A DNA stretch of 64,000 nucleotides from Branchipolynoe longqiensis (lineage: Eukaryota > Annelida > Polychaeta > Phyllodocida > Polynoidae), in NCBI GenBank assembly GCA_030323885.1, contig CM059193.1, positions 56,696,749-56,760,748 on the forward strand. The letters are read 5' to 3'. Within the stretch, counting starts at the first letter, position 1. Every line of letters begins with the position of its first letter. Below the pieces are notes generated by a model. The model did not search any database, was not told where the DNA came from, and saw only the letters and a list, made by a program, of their open reading frames with translations. This document shows, in pieces, positions 11,035-24,148 of this stretch. The translations under genes and the position numbers were made by a program.

Positions 11035-11257
11035 TAAAGTTACATAGTCTGGTGTTTATTTCATGTCTGTCATTCTTTGAGATAAATATACCAAGTTGAT
11101 CTTCATAATCTACCCTACTTTAGCTTAAAATATCTTCTTACTTTGGGGATAATTAAGGTGCAAACACGCAAAATTGATTTTGGCGGGCATGTCACCTCAA
11201 AACTTTGACAGCATAGTTTCAGGCAATACCAGATTCTAGTATATTGACTCAGTATAT
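11035..11257. mobile_element. MITE family 1 fragment
   Basis: The left end 'ttaaagttacatagtctggt' and the body 'aattgattttggcgggcatg' are present; the other end is missing. Confidence 0.5.
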
Positions 11258-11500
11258 CAGGGTCTGTACACATGTGAAGATATGGAATTCAAGGCTATTT
11301 CAAGGCTTTTCATGGCTGTTTTTGATAGAAATTCAAGATTTTTTCCTTTGGATTTCAGGAAAATACAACAACAATGAGTGCTGTTTTTCAGACTAATTTA
11401 GATCAATAAGGACAGTTTAATGGAATTCAAGGCTTTTTCAAACTAATTACCCAAAATAGGTTAAATTCAAGGCCTTTCAAAGCCTTGAAATGGGGCAAAT
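11258..11500. mobile_element. CAGGGTCCGTACA-type MITE, right end lost
   Basis: Starts cagggtctgtacacatgtga, and the interior 'ggaattcaaggctttttcaa' matches the full copies at 22290 and 62858. The other terminus is missing next to a SINE. Confidence 0.65.
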
Positions 11501-11514
11501 GAAGATTAATACTG

Positions 11515-11755
11515 TACAGATGCTGTATTTCCAGCAACCAGTGGTCCACAACTGGTTCATCAAAGGCTGTGCTATATGTTATCCTGTCTGTTGGAAAGTG
11601 CATATAAAAGATCCCTTGCTGCTTATCGGAAAGAGTAGCCTAAGGGGCGGCAGCCAGTTTCCCCCAAAGAAATATGTCAGAATGACCACATGGTTGACAT
11701 CCCATAGCCGATGATAAAAATCAATAAATAATCGTTAAATAAAACAAACTTTCTG
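11515..11755 (+). mobile_element. Gastropod-type SINE (family C), 5' truncated
   Basis: Contains 'ccagtggtccacaactggtt', 'ctgtgctatatgttatcctg', 'catataaaagatcccttgct' and the tail 'cgttaaataaaacaaac'. The tRNA-like head is missing. Confidence 0.7.
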
Positions 11756-12244
11756 TATTTCCAGCTATGTACCAAGCATTGGTTAATAACTACGCAGATA
11801 TCTAACTTAGATATCTATAAACCAATTTAGATAAGCGCTTTGGTTGATAATATTTGATTGAGCTATTTATAGATAAAGGTTACTTCAAAGAAAAGTTAGG
11901 TTAATTATAATGATCAACCTTATATATAATATATAAATAATATATAACATATATAAATGATATAAATACATGTCCAAAACTCAAAACTACTGGACCATGC
12001 AACTATAAGATATCAGTTTTTACACAAACTAAAAACAATCGGATTATGAAACGCCAATACCTGTACACCCGGGGCATGGTGCTCCAATGGCATCTTCCAT
12101 TGGCTCCAGCAGTACAATGGTTCCATGACCAGGATTCTCGTAATTCGACCACAACTATTGGCACACTTGCCAGGATCACAAGTCGCGACCAGAAACCTAG
12201 TGCCTTGACCAGACTCCCGGTACCAGACATATCGGTAATCTAAC

Positions 12245-12825
12245 TAGGTGTCATCGTCACGTGACCGTTCCCAGAATGCAATGCCATGTACCTGAATAAT
12301 ACGGTGCCCTGCCCAGAATATCGTTACACGACCGGCATGTGGTGCGATGACCAGAATACGGCATATGGTGCGATGACCAGAATATGGTCCCATGACCAGG
12401 ATGCCTCAATCTAATGAACATGGTTCCATGACCAGGATGACTCAATCTAATTGAATATGGTTCCATGACCAGGATAAATCAATATAATTGAATATGGTTC
12501 CATGACCAGGATAAATCAATATAATTGAATATGGTTCCATGACCAGGATAAATCAATATAATTGAATATGGTTCCATGACCAGGATAAATCAATATAATT
12601 GAACATGGTTCCATGACCAGGATAAATCAATCTAATTGAATACGGTTCCATGACCAAGATGACTCAATCTAATTGAATACGGTTCCATGACCAGGATGAA
12701 TCAATCTAATTGAATATGGTTCCATGACCAGGATGACTCATTCTAATTGAATATGGTTCCATTACCAGGATGACTCAATCTAATTGAATATGGTTCCATG
12801 ACCAGGATAACTCAATCAAATACAA
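12245..12825. repeat. 37-bp minisatellite
   Basis: The unit starts 'gaatatggttccatgaccag' and continues 'gataaatcaatataatt'. About twelve copies; the central copies are nearly identical, with diverged 'gaccagaatacggcatatgg' variants at the left. Subtypes (gactcaatcta versus aaatcaatata) are grouped in blocks. Confidence 0.9.
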
Positions 12826-12899
12826 GAATTCCGACCTGGCACTTTGTTCTGGACGAGTACATCAACTCCAGTTAAATACCAACATATTCTTGCGGGTAG

Positions 12900-14250
12900 T
12901 TATTATCGAATTATATATATATATAATGTATATATAATATATATATAATGATTGAAAAGGAGTCAGTCATGCGTAAACACCAACTAGAAACAGATGGAGG
13001 TTCCTTTAACAGGAAACACACAATGCATTCTCTTAAGTTGCTATGAAAGCGAGCAAGGACTTGAACTACTACACTTAACCATGTGTCCACACTAACAATC
13101 TGTACACAAAATGAACCCCTTAGGTTCTTTAGTAGCTCATAGATGAATATGTCATCAATATACAAACTAGATTTGCAGGAGGCCCCTTATATATATATAC
13201 ATTGTCAATATTGTCAATTAGACTTAAACTATGTTCATATATTATACACATGCAGCAAGTATATACATATGCATGTATTCAGACATATATATAGTTTATA
13301 TATACATATATTATATTGGAGTGACTATTGTAATGGTACCATGTCCCTAGCGTGAGATTGTAGTTACAGTGCCGTGACAACAGTAGATTATTGTACAATC
13401 ACGGTTCCGCTCAGGGTTAGGATTAGATATTTTGGGTAGGCATTGACTGTAGACTTTGGATCTAAAGAACGGTACCATGATGCTAAACTGCCAATCTATA
13501 TCAATGGCACTGTGATGCTAGACTGCCACACTGCTGTCATGGTACTGTGGTTTTAGAATATCCTTCTGTCGTCATGGTACCATGACAATAGAGGCCTCCA
13601 TATTATATATATCTCAATGGGGTGCCACAATAGCTAATCCGACAGATGGCGCTGTGAACTGGTGATGTAATTTGGGTCGTTTATGTAGGACTTTACGGTA
13701 TTTGTAGTGAGAGTACTGCAGTCCTGCCTACCGCAAATATCCTATTTGGGTACTTCCCAAAAAGATTGTGTACTTTCCAAATTTCTTCGGCGTACATCTT
13801 TAGTTTGCGTAGCAGCATAATCTGGCTTAAAATTTGGTACAAAATAGGCACAAAATTGTAATTTTCCTGCCCCAAATTCGAACAAAAATAATGTACTTCA
13901 AAAATATATATATATATATATATATAAATAAAAGAAAACAATCGTGTACTTTTCATTTTGTATTTGCGTAAACAATTAAAAGTTTTGCGTGTTGGCATAC
14001 CATGTGCAGAATATGCAAAAAGTCATATAGGTTGGCAGGTCAACTGGTATTTAAACATAGGTCAGCACCAGTACAACATAGACGACATAGAGACAAAAGC
14101 CCCGGTCACGCACACGTCATGATAGGTACTGACGGAATGAAATGAAACCCAATTAATTAATAATACTTTGACCGCAATGCATTCACAGGTTTCCAAGGTA
14201 GCCTATTCAAAGAATGTTACAGTTTCAAATGAAGAGGCTTTGGGGTATTG
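12900..14250. other. Unassigned AT-rich stretch
   Basis: Short (TA)n runs lie at 12913, 13190 and 13900. 13320-13600 repeatedly carries 'ggtaccatg' / 'catggtacc', which makes local palindromes. No gene seen. Confidence 0.4.
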
Positions 14251-14257
14251 AGAAGGC

Positions 14258-14565
14258 ATGTGGTGGTCTCTGTGGCGGAGTGGTTAGAGTGTCTGACTTT
14301 TTACTAGGTCAGACTCCTAATCTGAAGGTCGACAGTTCAATTCCCCATGCCCCCACCTCTGCCAATTTGGATTTCCACCGCTGTGTATAACTTACAGCGT
14401 CATCAAAGGCCAGGTGCTCTCATACCATGTCTATATGTGGTGTGGGAGGTTAAAAATCCCTTCGGTCGGTAAAAGTGTAGGCTCAAGCTTTCTATCGACA
14501 AACTGTCTAATGGTGAAAACAAGTCTATTCAGTCTCATCCATGATTGGCAATATAGATCTTCAAG
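14258..14565 (+). mobile_element. tRNA-derived SINE family B, full copy
   Basis: The head 'gtggcggagtggttagagtg', box B region 'gacagttcaattccccatgc' (mutated), and a body identical in order to 9735-10045. Confidence 0.8.
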
Positions 14566-14569
14566 AGAA

Positions 14570-15240
14570 AAAAAAAGACTAATCCTGCACAGCTAAATCC
14601 GTCCGCAGGTCGTAGCAACACAAATGTTTATCATCCACAATCACTATTTTGACCAGACAGCAAGTACTTTGATGACGTCATAGTAACCAATGGAAATATT
14701 TTGAAAACAATTAATAATTCCTGATAGTGGAAGGTCTGTACTATAATAATCAATTGAGGTCTCAATTCAGAAAATTATAACCATACCGGCAATTTCCATC
14801 GGCTAGTCATATATTTACATAACAAATATCAATTTTGCAGTTTGTTTATCTTAGTGTGTTCTTGGAGAATCTTTAGAAAAAGATTCTATCAAAACAGCGC
14901 AGATGTCCGAAACTTAACTTTGATTATTTTCAATTACTAGTAATTTTTCTTCTTTTTTTTATGAAGCTCACAATATTCACTATTTAAGCAGTAAATATCA
15001 TGTTGAAAACACCGGCTCTCATCCGATCACCAAAGTTACAAGTGGCAACGATCCTCGCCAGCGCTTCGCCGTGTGACCGCCTGGAAAGACAAGGTGCTGT
15101 AGACATCCTGATACAGGCGTATTGCCAACCAAATCAGTCGTGGATAAGCAGTACCCATTTCATACAATATAAAGATAAACCTCCACACATGTTCTGAAAC
15201 ACCAAACCCAAAGATATCGTGACAAATGCCATTTTCCCCT
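14570..15240. other. Unassigned stretch
   Basis: No convincing gene or repeat recognised. Confidence 0.4.
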
Positions 15241-15244
15241 TATC

Positions 15245-15557
15245 CAGCGATGAAAGTGAGTCTCCATGAAAAAAAGCGGAAATGCAGATATTCTCCCATA
15301 AGTTTAGGATTGTCAGGGAATCGCGGAAAATTCCTGGAAGTTGGGTTTCGTATATATTGGTATACACTGATAGTGCTGTGTCACTTGAAGCATGTATTAG
15401 TAGTATACACTGATAGTGCTGCGGCGTTTGAAGCATTTATTAGTATTATACGCTGATAGTGCTGCGGAGTCTACACCACATATTAGTATACGCTTATGGT
15501 GCTGCGGGATTGAAAAATCGACGAAATCCGCGAAATCGCGGAGATCTTTCATCCCTG
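15245..15557. mobile_element. GATGAAAG-ended MITE with internal duplications
   Basis: The ends 'cagcgatgaaag' and 'ctttcatccctg' are inverted, like the smaller element at 57318-57454. The interior has three or four copies of 'acactgatagtgctgtg' / 'acgctgatagtgctgcgg' about 45-50 bp apart. Confidence 0.5.
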
Positions 15558-15708
15558 CTTATCCAATTCACTCTAGAAAATACAAACCTACCCATCATGC
15601 AACACTGGCCTTTTCATTGTCCAGGCAGGAAGTCCATAGTGTCAACTCCGAAAATGTAGTTAAGAGTTGACGTCAGTTCAATGTACAATTTTCACAATGG
15701 ATGGCCAC

Positions 15709-16075
15709 CTTAAAGCAGAATAGTTTGATGAAAACATCAAATTTTCAAAACCCAAAACAATTATCTAGAATTAATTCTATATATCGAATTTAGATACTGG
15801 TGCATTTATTAGACATTTATCGCCACATAGGAGGGGATATTGCGGCAATTTAATAGAACCTGTTAGTGTTACGGCAGAAGCCTATGGCGTCAACGTTTTG
15901 GCAAGCTTGCCAAAATTAATTGTGCATGATTGCACTTCAAATATCTCAAAAGTTAGCCATGTAAAATAAAAGTTAACTCAAACTAAAGTAGGGTAGGTTA
16001 TAACGATCAATCTCATATATTTATCTCAGAAATTTCCAAAAACTCAAAACCATCGGACTATGCAACTTCAAATTT
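15709..16075. mobile_element. MITE family 1, full length
   Basis: From 'ttaaagcagaatagtttgat' to 'catcggactatgcaacttca', with the internal blocks 'gatactggtgcatttattag' and 'aggttataacgatcaatctc'. Confidence 0.8.
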
Positions 16076-16234
16076 AAGGACTAGCTCGAAGGGCTCTCTT
16101 AGTACTTCCGGTTCACGTCAAACCGGAAGCGTCTTAGGTTGAAATGTATCAAAGCGATAGTCTAAACACTATGCTAAGGAAGGCACAGCATAGATAGTTT
16201 ATATATATATATATATATATATGTTTATATCAAT

Positions 16235-16570
16235 CAGACCTGTGCACCCGATCGCGCAGCTTTCCGTATTGTTAAAGCTATTTTCCGTATTCTTGAATGA
16301 CTTTCAGTAACCCATTTACAATGAAAAATAAACACAAAACCACAAGCCTATTACAGATCTGTGCACCCGGGAAAAACACTACCTGTATTCTAAAAGTCAT
16401 TTTCAGTATTTTTTTCAGACTTTCAGTAATACTTTCAGTATTTGTATCGACGCAATCAGTAACTTTTAGTGTGAAAAGAAATACACCAATTTCTGGAACA
16501 ACCGCCAAGAAACGGCATTTCCGTATTTACCCTTGCAACCCGGAACAAATCCGGAAGGTGTACAGGTCTG
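16235..16570. mobile_element. 336-bp TIR element (CAGACCTGTGCACCC)
   Basis: The left end 'cagacctgtgcaccc' is inverted at the right ('ggtgtacaggtctg'). The interior repeats 'ctttcagtaa' and 'ttccgtatt'. No transposase; flanked by (TA)n. Confidence 0.65.
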
Positions 16571-16636
16571 TAATATATAAAAATATATATATAGAATATG
16601 AATATCGATTTCATTGAAGTGACAGATCGGTATGTG

Positions 16637-16685
<49 letters not shown>

Positions 16686-16889
16686 TATATATATGTGTTG
16701 TATAAAACTTATTCAAGTTTAAAGGCGAGTAAAGGAATATTCCCTATTGGCCACCCTGATGTTGTGTACTACTTATGGGTGACCCCTCTTCATGGTGGGA
16801 CAGGTGGCGCCACCACCCCACCTCCCCAGTGCCGCAAATACTGTCACTCGCGCACTGGAATATATATATATATATATGTGTAATGTGTG

Positions 16890-17065
16890 TATATTTAAAA
16901 CATAGCATCGACTCAATTGAAATGGAAAATGATGTACATACCTGTAAATTATCGACTTAATTGAAATGGAATATTCTTATGCAAATATATGCATATTATC
17001 GACTGATTGAATGGAACATTCTGTGTATAAGAACATACTTATTATCGACTTGAATGAAATGGCAG
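16890..17065. repeat. About 60-bp tandem repeat, roughly three copies
   Basis: 'tatcgacttaattgaaatgg' recurs at about 16908, 16950, 17000 and 17045, with variable spacers. Confidence 0.55.
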
Positions 17066-18160
17066 ATTGTTATGATTGTTATCGAAGGTTCTTACGCATG
17101 CAGTACATACTGTGTGTGATTAATAGGTCTCACCTCACAATATTTTCACACATTGTTCGTGTTGTCCTCAACTTGGGAAATTGAACGCGCCGGACCGACC
17201 ACTTGGCCGTTACTATGGACGCTATACTTGGCGCCACCTAGCGAGAAGTAAGCTAACCACCATCTTCCACTGAGCCGCCGATCGACCCGCCATCTAGTGT
17301 GCAGTGATTCATATCCCGTTGGAAGCAGCCGATTTTAATTACTTCATGCTGAGCGTCTGACGACAACAATCAGTGTTGCCAACTCCCACGAAATTCTGTA
17401 ACTCTGTACAAATCTCTGTAGGCCTCTACTTTTTTTGTGTATGAATTTCTGTACTTTTGATTAAATACGAGTAAATATCATGTTATACATATGCTAAAAT
17501 ATCAGCCTATAACCCATTGGAAATGCCCTGAAATAGCCCATTTAAAAGTTATTTAAAAATAAATACTGGCTCGGCATGCCCATTGACCTCTCGAGCAAGT
17601 TTGCGGCTTCTGCCACTCGGGTTCCATGCCCACAACGCAAAACCTGAAGGATTCTCAATACCTCCAGGCTGGCAAAACTGAACAAGACTTATACGACAAG
17701 CTGCCAAAATACATCACCCCACCCATCGCAGCTGGAATAAGACTCGCTGCGGTTAAGCGTTTAGTAGCCTCGAACCCCAAAGACATACTCTTAACGTCTA
17801 AAGACAAATAAATCCCAATATATACTTTGTCGGTCTTGTGTCATTCAATTACGTCACATCATTGGAGAAAGTGACAACACGCGATGTCCTAATATATCTC
17901 TTATATCTACATCAGGCCATATTAGTTTCATATATATATAAACAAATTTCACATCATAATACTATGTATATATACACTTATCCACAATATATCAGCAAAA
18001 ACACAGTGTTGTTGCAGACGACACAAACAATAAGGAACATTTCAATCCTCAGCCTCAGGGCTAGTGTCCTAACAATTAGGCTATCTAGGTTCCCTGATGC
18101 AATTATCCAACGTGGCTTCTCATCGGAGAGGTCAGCACAGATCACTACAATATGATTTAG
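17066..18160. other. Mostly unassigned; one short ORF at 17626-17811
   Basis: The 61-codon frame starting MPTTQNLKDSQYLQ ends just before an aataaa and has no family I recognise. 17373 carries cagtgttgccaact, a common hAT-type terminus, but no partner was found. 18045-18095 shares 'aggctatctaggttccctga' with 40375. Confidence 0.35.
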
Positions 18161-18606
18161 TTGGTTGTTGGAGTTTTACGTCCTGGCAACATCTAAGGTC
18201 ATATCGCGACGCTACAATATGATTAGATCAGTAGATGTGTGCAATGATCTTCAGAGCAATGGCCTTCATAGCAATGAACTTCATGTGAATGAATGACCTT
18301 CACACTGCTTCTACGCCGATGCTCAATATTAAGTACTGAACTGTCAGCATGCCATTGAAAATAACAAAGTCTTTTCTATTTTGGATGGCGCACACTAAAC
18401 TGAAGTGAACATGAGATTGAGGGGCATGAATGAATTAGGCCTAATTACAAAATGTTATGGATGACCATATTTATGCAATGGACACACAATCATATGGATA
18501 TCCACTATGATGCTTGGAGAGTGTGCGAGTGAAAAACACGGCCGGAACCGGAAGTGTCTGTTAATAACACTGTTAAGAGACTAGTTTGCATACATTACAT
18601 ATGGTA

Positions 18607-19177
18607 CCGGTGTCGCAGTTTCAGTTCCCAGCAGTTGAAGTTCCCACAAAAGCATCTGCGCATGTATCAAAGCATTGTCTGCGCATGTGTCAACATTAGC
18701 CCGATTTAAACCATCGCCGATCGCCGCAAATCGCTGTCACTAGTGTCAGTGTGAGTAACCTTATAAATTTAATATAATCCTTTCGGTAAACATGTTTTCT
18801 ATATGTGTACCAAGCGATTTATTTCTAGGTGGTGTGGTTTTAGAGATATTTCACTTTTTCTGCATGAAGATTGCTCACGAACATTGACAATGTGTTGAGT
18901 TTGGCGGTACGCGCAGTGCAAAACATTATTCAAAATTAATAGAAATCCAGAACCCTAACCATATCAATTTAATATAATCGTGTTGGTAAACATGTTTTCT
19001 ATATGTGTACCAAGCAATTTGTTTCTAGCTGGTTTGGTTTTAGAGATATTTCACTTTTTATGTGTGAAGATTGCTCACGACCATTGACAATGCGCAGACG
19101 ATGCCGTTAGATGTTGAAGCATGCGCAGAAGCAATTGTGGGAACTTCAACTGCTGGGGACTGAAACTGCGACACCGG
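18607..19177. mobile_element. 571-bp TIR element with duplicated core
   Basis: Terminal inverted repeats of about 43 bp (ccggtgtcgcagtttcagtt / aactgaaactgcgacaccgg-type) bound two copies of an internal module of about 200 bp ('aaacatgttttctatatgtg', 'ttagagatatttcacttttt', 'gaagattgctcacga'). No coding capacity. The module recurs outside the element (58560, 30560). Confidence 0.8.
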
Positions 19178-19524
19178 CAGAGGCTGAGCGAATAGGATAC
19201 AGAGAGGTGACTATATAAAGCACGACATAAAAATACTATGGGCAAGGAAGTTCATAGTAATACCAATAGGTACTGTGGCATGTTTACATCATAACCTATA
19301 TATATAATTATATAAATATATATAAATGTAAATATATATAGGTGCTCTATAACCTGCCATGGGAAAAATAAACTAGGACACTACGTGGCACAGTTGGAGT
19401 ACTTGCGGGCATGGAACCAAGAATGGCCGCATTTGTTTCCCGGCTTCATAAATTGGTGGGCACAGACCGGAGAAGGTATGGATGCAGTTCCACACCAAGC
19501 CGTGCCTAGCCATGGCACCATCGG

Positions 19525-19528
19525 TTAC

Positions 19529-19573
<45 letters not shown>

Positions 19574-19620
19574 TGTGACCTATATCTATATATATATAGA
19601 TATGCTATATATATATATCA
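19525..19620. repeat. (TA)n microsatellite
   Basis: Pure TA run followed by tatagatg variants. Confidence 0.9.
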
Positions 19621-19639
19621 TATTAATTCATATTTACAA

Positions 19640-20092
19640 ATACATATATTTACTGAACTATCTATCCGGGGATCTGGCAAAGTGGAGAAAGAGCGATCAG
19701 CGAATGTGACAAATAATGGCATTCGCTGAAGGATCTTCAATAGACTGAGCATCAATCACTAAACTTCCTCCTTCAATCAACCATGTCTTCTAGCCATCTG
19801 GTGAGGGATCCAGCATTAAAAAACAGCTGAGTCAGCAAAGCGCTCCCTCAATGAGCTGCTTAGAGTGAGTGGCTCATCCCAGTAGAGCAGCTCAGTCAAT
19901 GCCTGGTAACTAATTCTTTCGCTACTACCCATTAGCGCAAGGCGATGTCTTCTAGGTTCTCTTCAACTAATGCAACACATGTGGTTTGGTTTGGTTTGAT
20001 GACCATCTTTTGCACACTGCCTACTTCTTCGCAGCTTCGGTACTTGTACATTTTGATTCATTGTCTACCCTCTGCAGACTACGACATTGCAA
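19640..20092 (-). other. Probable 3' UTR of the DEG/ENaC gene
   Basis: This unique-looking sequence, richer in GC than the flanking repeats, lies directly 3' of the stop codon. Extent is inferred; no polyadenylation signal was pinned. Confidence 0.35.
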
Positions 20093-20340
20093 CTATACAG
20101 ACGTGGCGGTGTTGTTCGCACTGTTTCGCTTAATCGGTTCGGCTATGTGGTTACTGGTGTTGGCTTCGATTGCCCGCTCGGGGTCCTTTTCGGTTAACGC
20201 GGCATCCTGTGTCTTGTTGAAGCTCTTCCGACCGGCATTGCAGGACTTACGGAAGGAGTTGTAGATGACCAGATCGAGGACTTCGAATATCGTCAGGACG
20301 CTGGCACCCAGCAGCAGACCCATGAAGCCGCCAACGTCAC
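20093..20340 (-). CDS. DEG/ENaC terminal exon: M2, selectivity filter and cytoplasmic tail
   Basis: The acceptor is cgcaccacag. It encodes SDVGGFMGLLLGASVLTIFE, then VLDLVIYNSF and a hydrophilic tail of about 50 residues ending in a TAG stop. GAS is the G/S-x-S selectivity filter of DEG/ENaC pores, and the following acidic residue (TIFE) is conserved in M2. The tail is Lys/Asn/Thr-rich and ends T-S-V, which fits a class I PDZ-binding motif; that role is inferred. No clear polyadenylation signal was picked out just downstream. Confidence 0.92.
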
Positions 20341-23300
20341 CTGTGGTGCGAGAACCATACTATGAAATCAGCCAAATTGGTTTCAATGGTCACAATTGAA
20401 TGACATAAGACTGACCTACTATATATTGGCATTTATTCTGATCTTGTTGTTACAAGTTACAGAGTGTTGTTTTGGTCATTAAGTCTTTCGAGCCTCACAG
20501 ACGCTTAACCCTATTAGTCGCAATTTTAAGAAAGCTGGGGTGATTGATTGATTGATTGGTGGTTTCTTTACGCCATGTCGGCAGCATAAGCCATATTCAC
20601 GGTGAGAATTGTTTGTTTTTTATTCAACCATCGCTTTTACAGGATGCAAAAACAATTTTGTGTCAGCACTCCATGGATTTAAAAAGCTCACAGTTGCATA
20701 ATTTGTGGCTAAAGGAAATAGAATTAAGATAAAAGTTAAAGGTTGTTAATTGATCTAATTTGTTTAAGGGACTATATGTGATGATATAGCTGGGGTGTGT
20801 GGGATGGTAAATTTAACGTCTTGATGGTTTGGATATTAAGTTCAAAGTGATTCAAAGTCTGCTCTTGGTGGTTAGCATACGACTGTAGGCTAGGTGACGT
20901 GCAAGTCGGAGTGTCAGCAGTAAGTAGGTCAGTCCATAGATAAAAGATTCACCCTCTACTTGTGGTACACGGGTGAACGACAACATAGTGTAAATACGGG
21001 GTGAAAATAGCTTTAGTATGGAACCGGAACTAGAAACTGTGGCTCCAGTATCAAATGCTACCCATATAGGCACAGAGTAGGTGAAATGGGCGAGAATGCA
21101 AAAAGACAAGATGGCGGCACTAGAACGCCGTCGATTTCACTTTTAAAGTCTATAAAACTATATGTTTTATTACATTTTTCAACTCAAAAGTTGCGGCTAA
21201 ATATGAAGATATATATAAAGAATATATTTTGCTTCTTAAATTAAGAATTTATTCGCTCAGTTAATTTCCCCAGCATGTCAAAATTCTTCGCCAGGTTTTC
21301 TAATGGGTTGGTTTTCACCCCTGTACTGTCAGTATGGGGTGAATCTTTTATCTAGTCAGTCCATTATCGCCAGGTGGTGCCGGGTTAGCGTCCATAGTTA
21401 CGTTATAACGTCGGTTTGCGCATTCAATTACCCATGTATTTATGAAAACATGCAAAATGAGTTATTTGTTTTATAAATTCTTTTCTACACTTTATAGTTA
21501 CCTGCATTGTCCGATGCTTTTGAGTTTCTACATACATTTGAGTTGTTGTTTGTTTGTTGTTGTTTTACGTCCTAGCAACATCTAAGGTCATATCAGGACG
21601 GGTACCGACTTGTGACAGTGCGCACTCATGGCGACTTTATAGTGCTGTCCCACTGGGAAACCAGGCCGCTGGCACCATGACCTGGTATCCCACTCAGTCA
21701 CATTATCCTGACACTGAGCACACCAGTCCTTGCCCTATCCTAATAATGCCGAGCGCCTGGCTAGGAAGCGACAAGTATCAATTTTAAAGTCATTGGTTTG
21801 ACTCGACCAGGACTCGAACCCACGACCCCACGATCTACCAGCACGGGAGACGGACGCTCTAACTCATTCGGCCATCCCGGTACATTTGAGAGAAATGTAT
21901 TAAAGCTCCATTGTCATATGAAAATATCAAATTTTCAAAACCAGAGCAATTATCGACATTGCTCTACATATGTAATTTAGATACTGGTGCGCATATTAAG
22001 CATTTGTCACCACATAGAAGCGAATACTGAAGCAATTTAATAGAACCCGTTACTGCAGAAGTCTATGATGTCAGAGTTTTAGCGTGCTTGCCAAAATTAA
22101 TCTTACATTTTTGCACTTCAAATATCTCTAAAGTTAGTCATTTAAATTTGTTTAAATACTAAAGTAAGGTAGATTATTATGATCAACCTAATATATTTAT
22201 CTCAGAAAATGACAGAAACACAAAACCATCGGACTTTGCAACTTTAAGATGATCAATATAATTTACTTTATTTTAGCTTGCATTAATTTCAGGGTCCGTA
22301 CAAATGTGAAGATATGGAATTCAAGGCTATTTCAAGGCTGCTTTCTTTAATAGTAATTCAAGACTATTTTCATTTGGATTTCAGGAAAAAAACAACAGAT
22401 GGCGAATGGGGATTTCAGACTAATTAATTTAGATCAGTGAGGACAGTTTATAGGAATTCAAGGCTTTTCAAAGAATAATTATCCAAAATAGGTTAAATTC
22501 AAGACTTTTCCAAGGCCTTGAAATGGGGCAAATGAAGTTCAAGTCTTTCCAGACCTCGTATGGACCCTGAGATTTTATACAGTGTAGTGTGCTTATCTCA
22601 AACCCTATGAAGAATCTTACTGCTGGCGGTCGCAGTTACTCCTCTTATACTTGCTACTATCAGGAGGATCCTGGCAACTGTCTGCCAGTCTCCCCCCAAC
22701 TAAATACCAAAACACAACTCATAAGAAAGAAAGTGAGACAAGTCACGCAAGATTGACAGTGATAAGGTTGAGCTTTATTGCTACAACTCTTGTTCACCTA
22801 CTAGTGACCTGCCACGCTGACTCACTTACAACCTGCTACACAGACCTTCATACGTTCTGCTCGTTCAGTCAAAATCAGTGCCTACTGCCCATTAAACCTA
22901 AATCCTATGGGTGGTACACACAGCTCAGTGGTGAACTGCTTCCTTTGGTATCTCTAGAGTGAGTGTGTGGTCTGTCCAGCAAGTGCAAGGAGTTCAAGGG
23001 TGACTGGGCTCATACAGCCAGCCAATCAGACACCTCTGCAGCCTGGGAGGGGTGGTGCCCAAGAGGGGGCACCTGTCACTCAACACCAGGGCAGGTGGTG
23101 TCCCTAATGTATGCAGAATGGCTGGGTGTGCTTACCCAGCGGTCCCGTGGTAACAAGTATCATCATACAGTTACAGCAAACAATAATCTATGCCCCTCTC
23201 CATTTGCACTCTTCCTGGTGCATGGAGGGAACATTTCTGTAATTAGTAACTGTATCTTAATATCCAGACATCATACCGCAATCCCGGTCACCATGCGTCA

Positions 23301-24064
23301 TAACATTTACACATAGTTATTTATATGTCACACAGCTAGTGGGCACACATTGTATCACTATTACATAACAATGGTCCCCAACTCCGTCACCCGAGATATT
23401 TATATGATTCCAATCTCGGCTATCACGACCGAAAGACCGTATATTTTTACACCTAGAAGAGTCAGAATCCTGATTAGTGGCCTGCTGGGTCCCAGCATCG
23501 GTATCTCGGAAGATTCACATTGCCAAGCGCTCCTCACATTGATCGAGCTTCTGTACCTGCTTAGAATATTACTGAGGACTTTAATTAAGGAACTTCATAG
23601 ATACTCACTGAGAAACTGTGATGTGTCATACGCCTTCGTCTGTTGCACCTTCTGGTATTTCAGTTGCTTGAAATAAACGTCCATATTTAGAAAGTTGTCC
23701 CTGCAGAAAAATATAAAACAAACACAATCAACACATTTCATTCACAGTAATCAATGAGCTTGAATACATTTATATATAATATATATATAATATATAATAA
23801 ATATTATATAGGGTGTATATAATGTTATACGAGTATTGGCAGCGGAAAATAGGGCCTACACTATATTTGTTTATTATGCTTTGTTGGATTTCTGAATTGT
23901 TTCCTGATATTTGTTATTATTTGTGCTCCATGTGCTGCAGGTCTGTGTTCCGGCCTGGGCTGCGGTCCTGCGTTGACCAATATTTACTCTGGGTGTGCAC
24001 GTGACTTGCCCTACTCGTCTCAATTTTCCTTTTACCAGTACGGGTATGCCCATGCCAATGTTTG

Positions 24065-24148
<84 letters not shown>

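Noticed and set aside
22651..23676. Three consecutive plus-strand ORFs of 103-117 codons
   Set aside because: No motif or codon signal, and the last overlaps a confirmed minus-strand channel exon.
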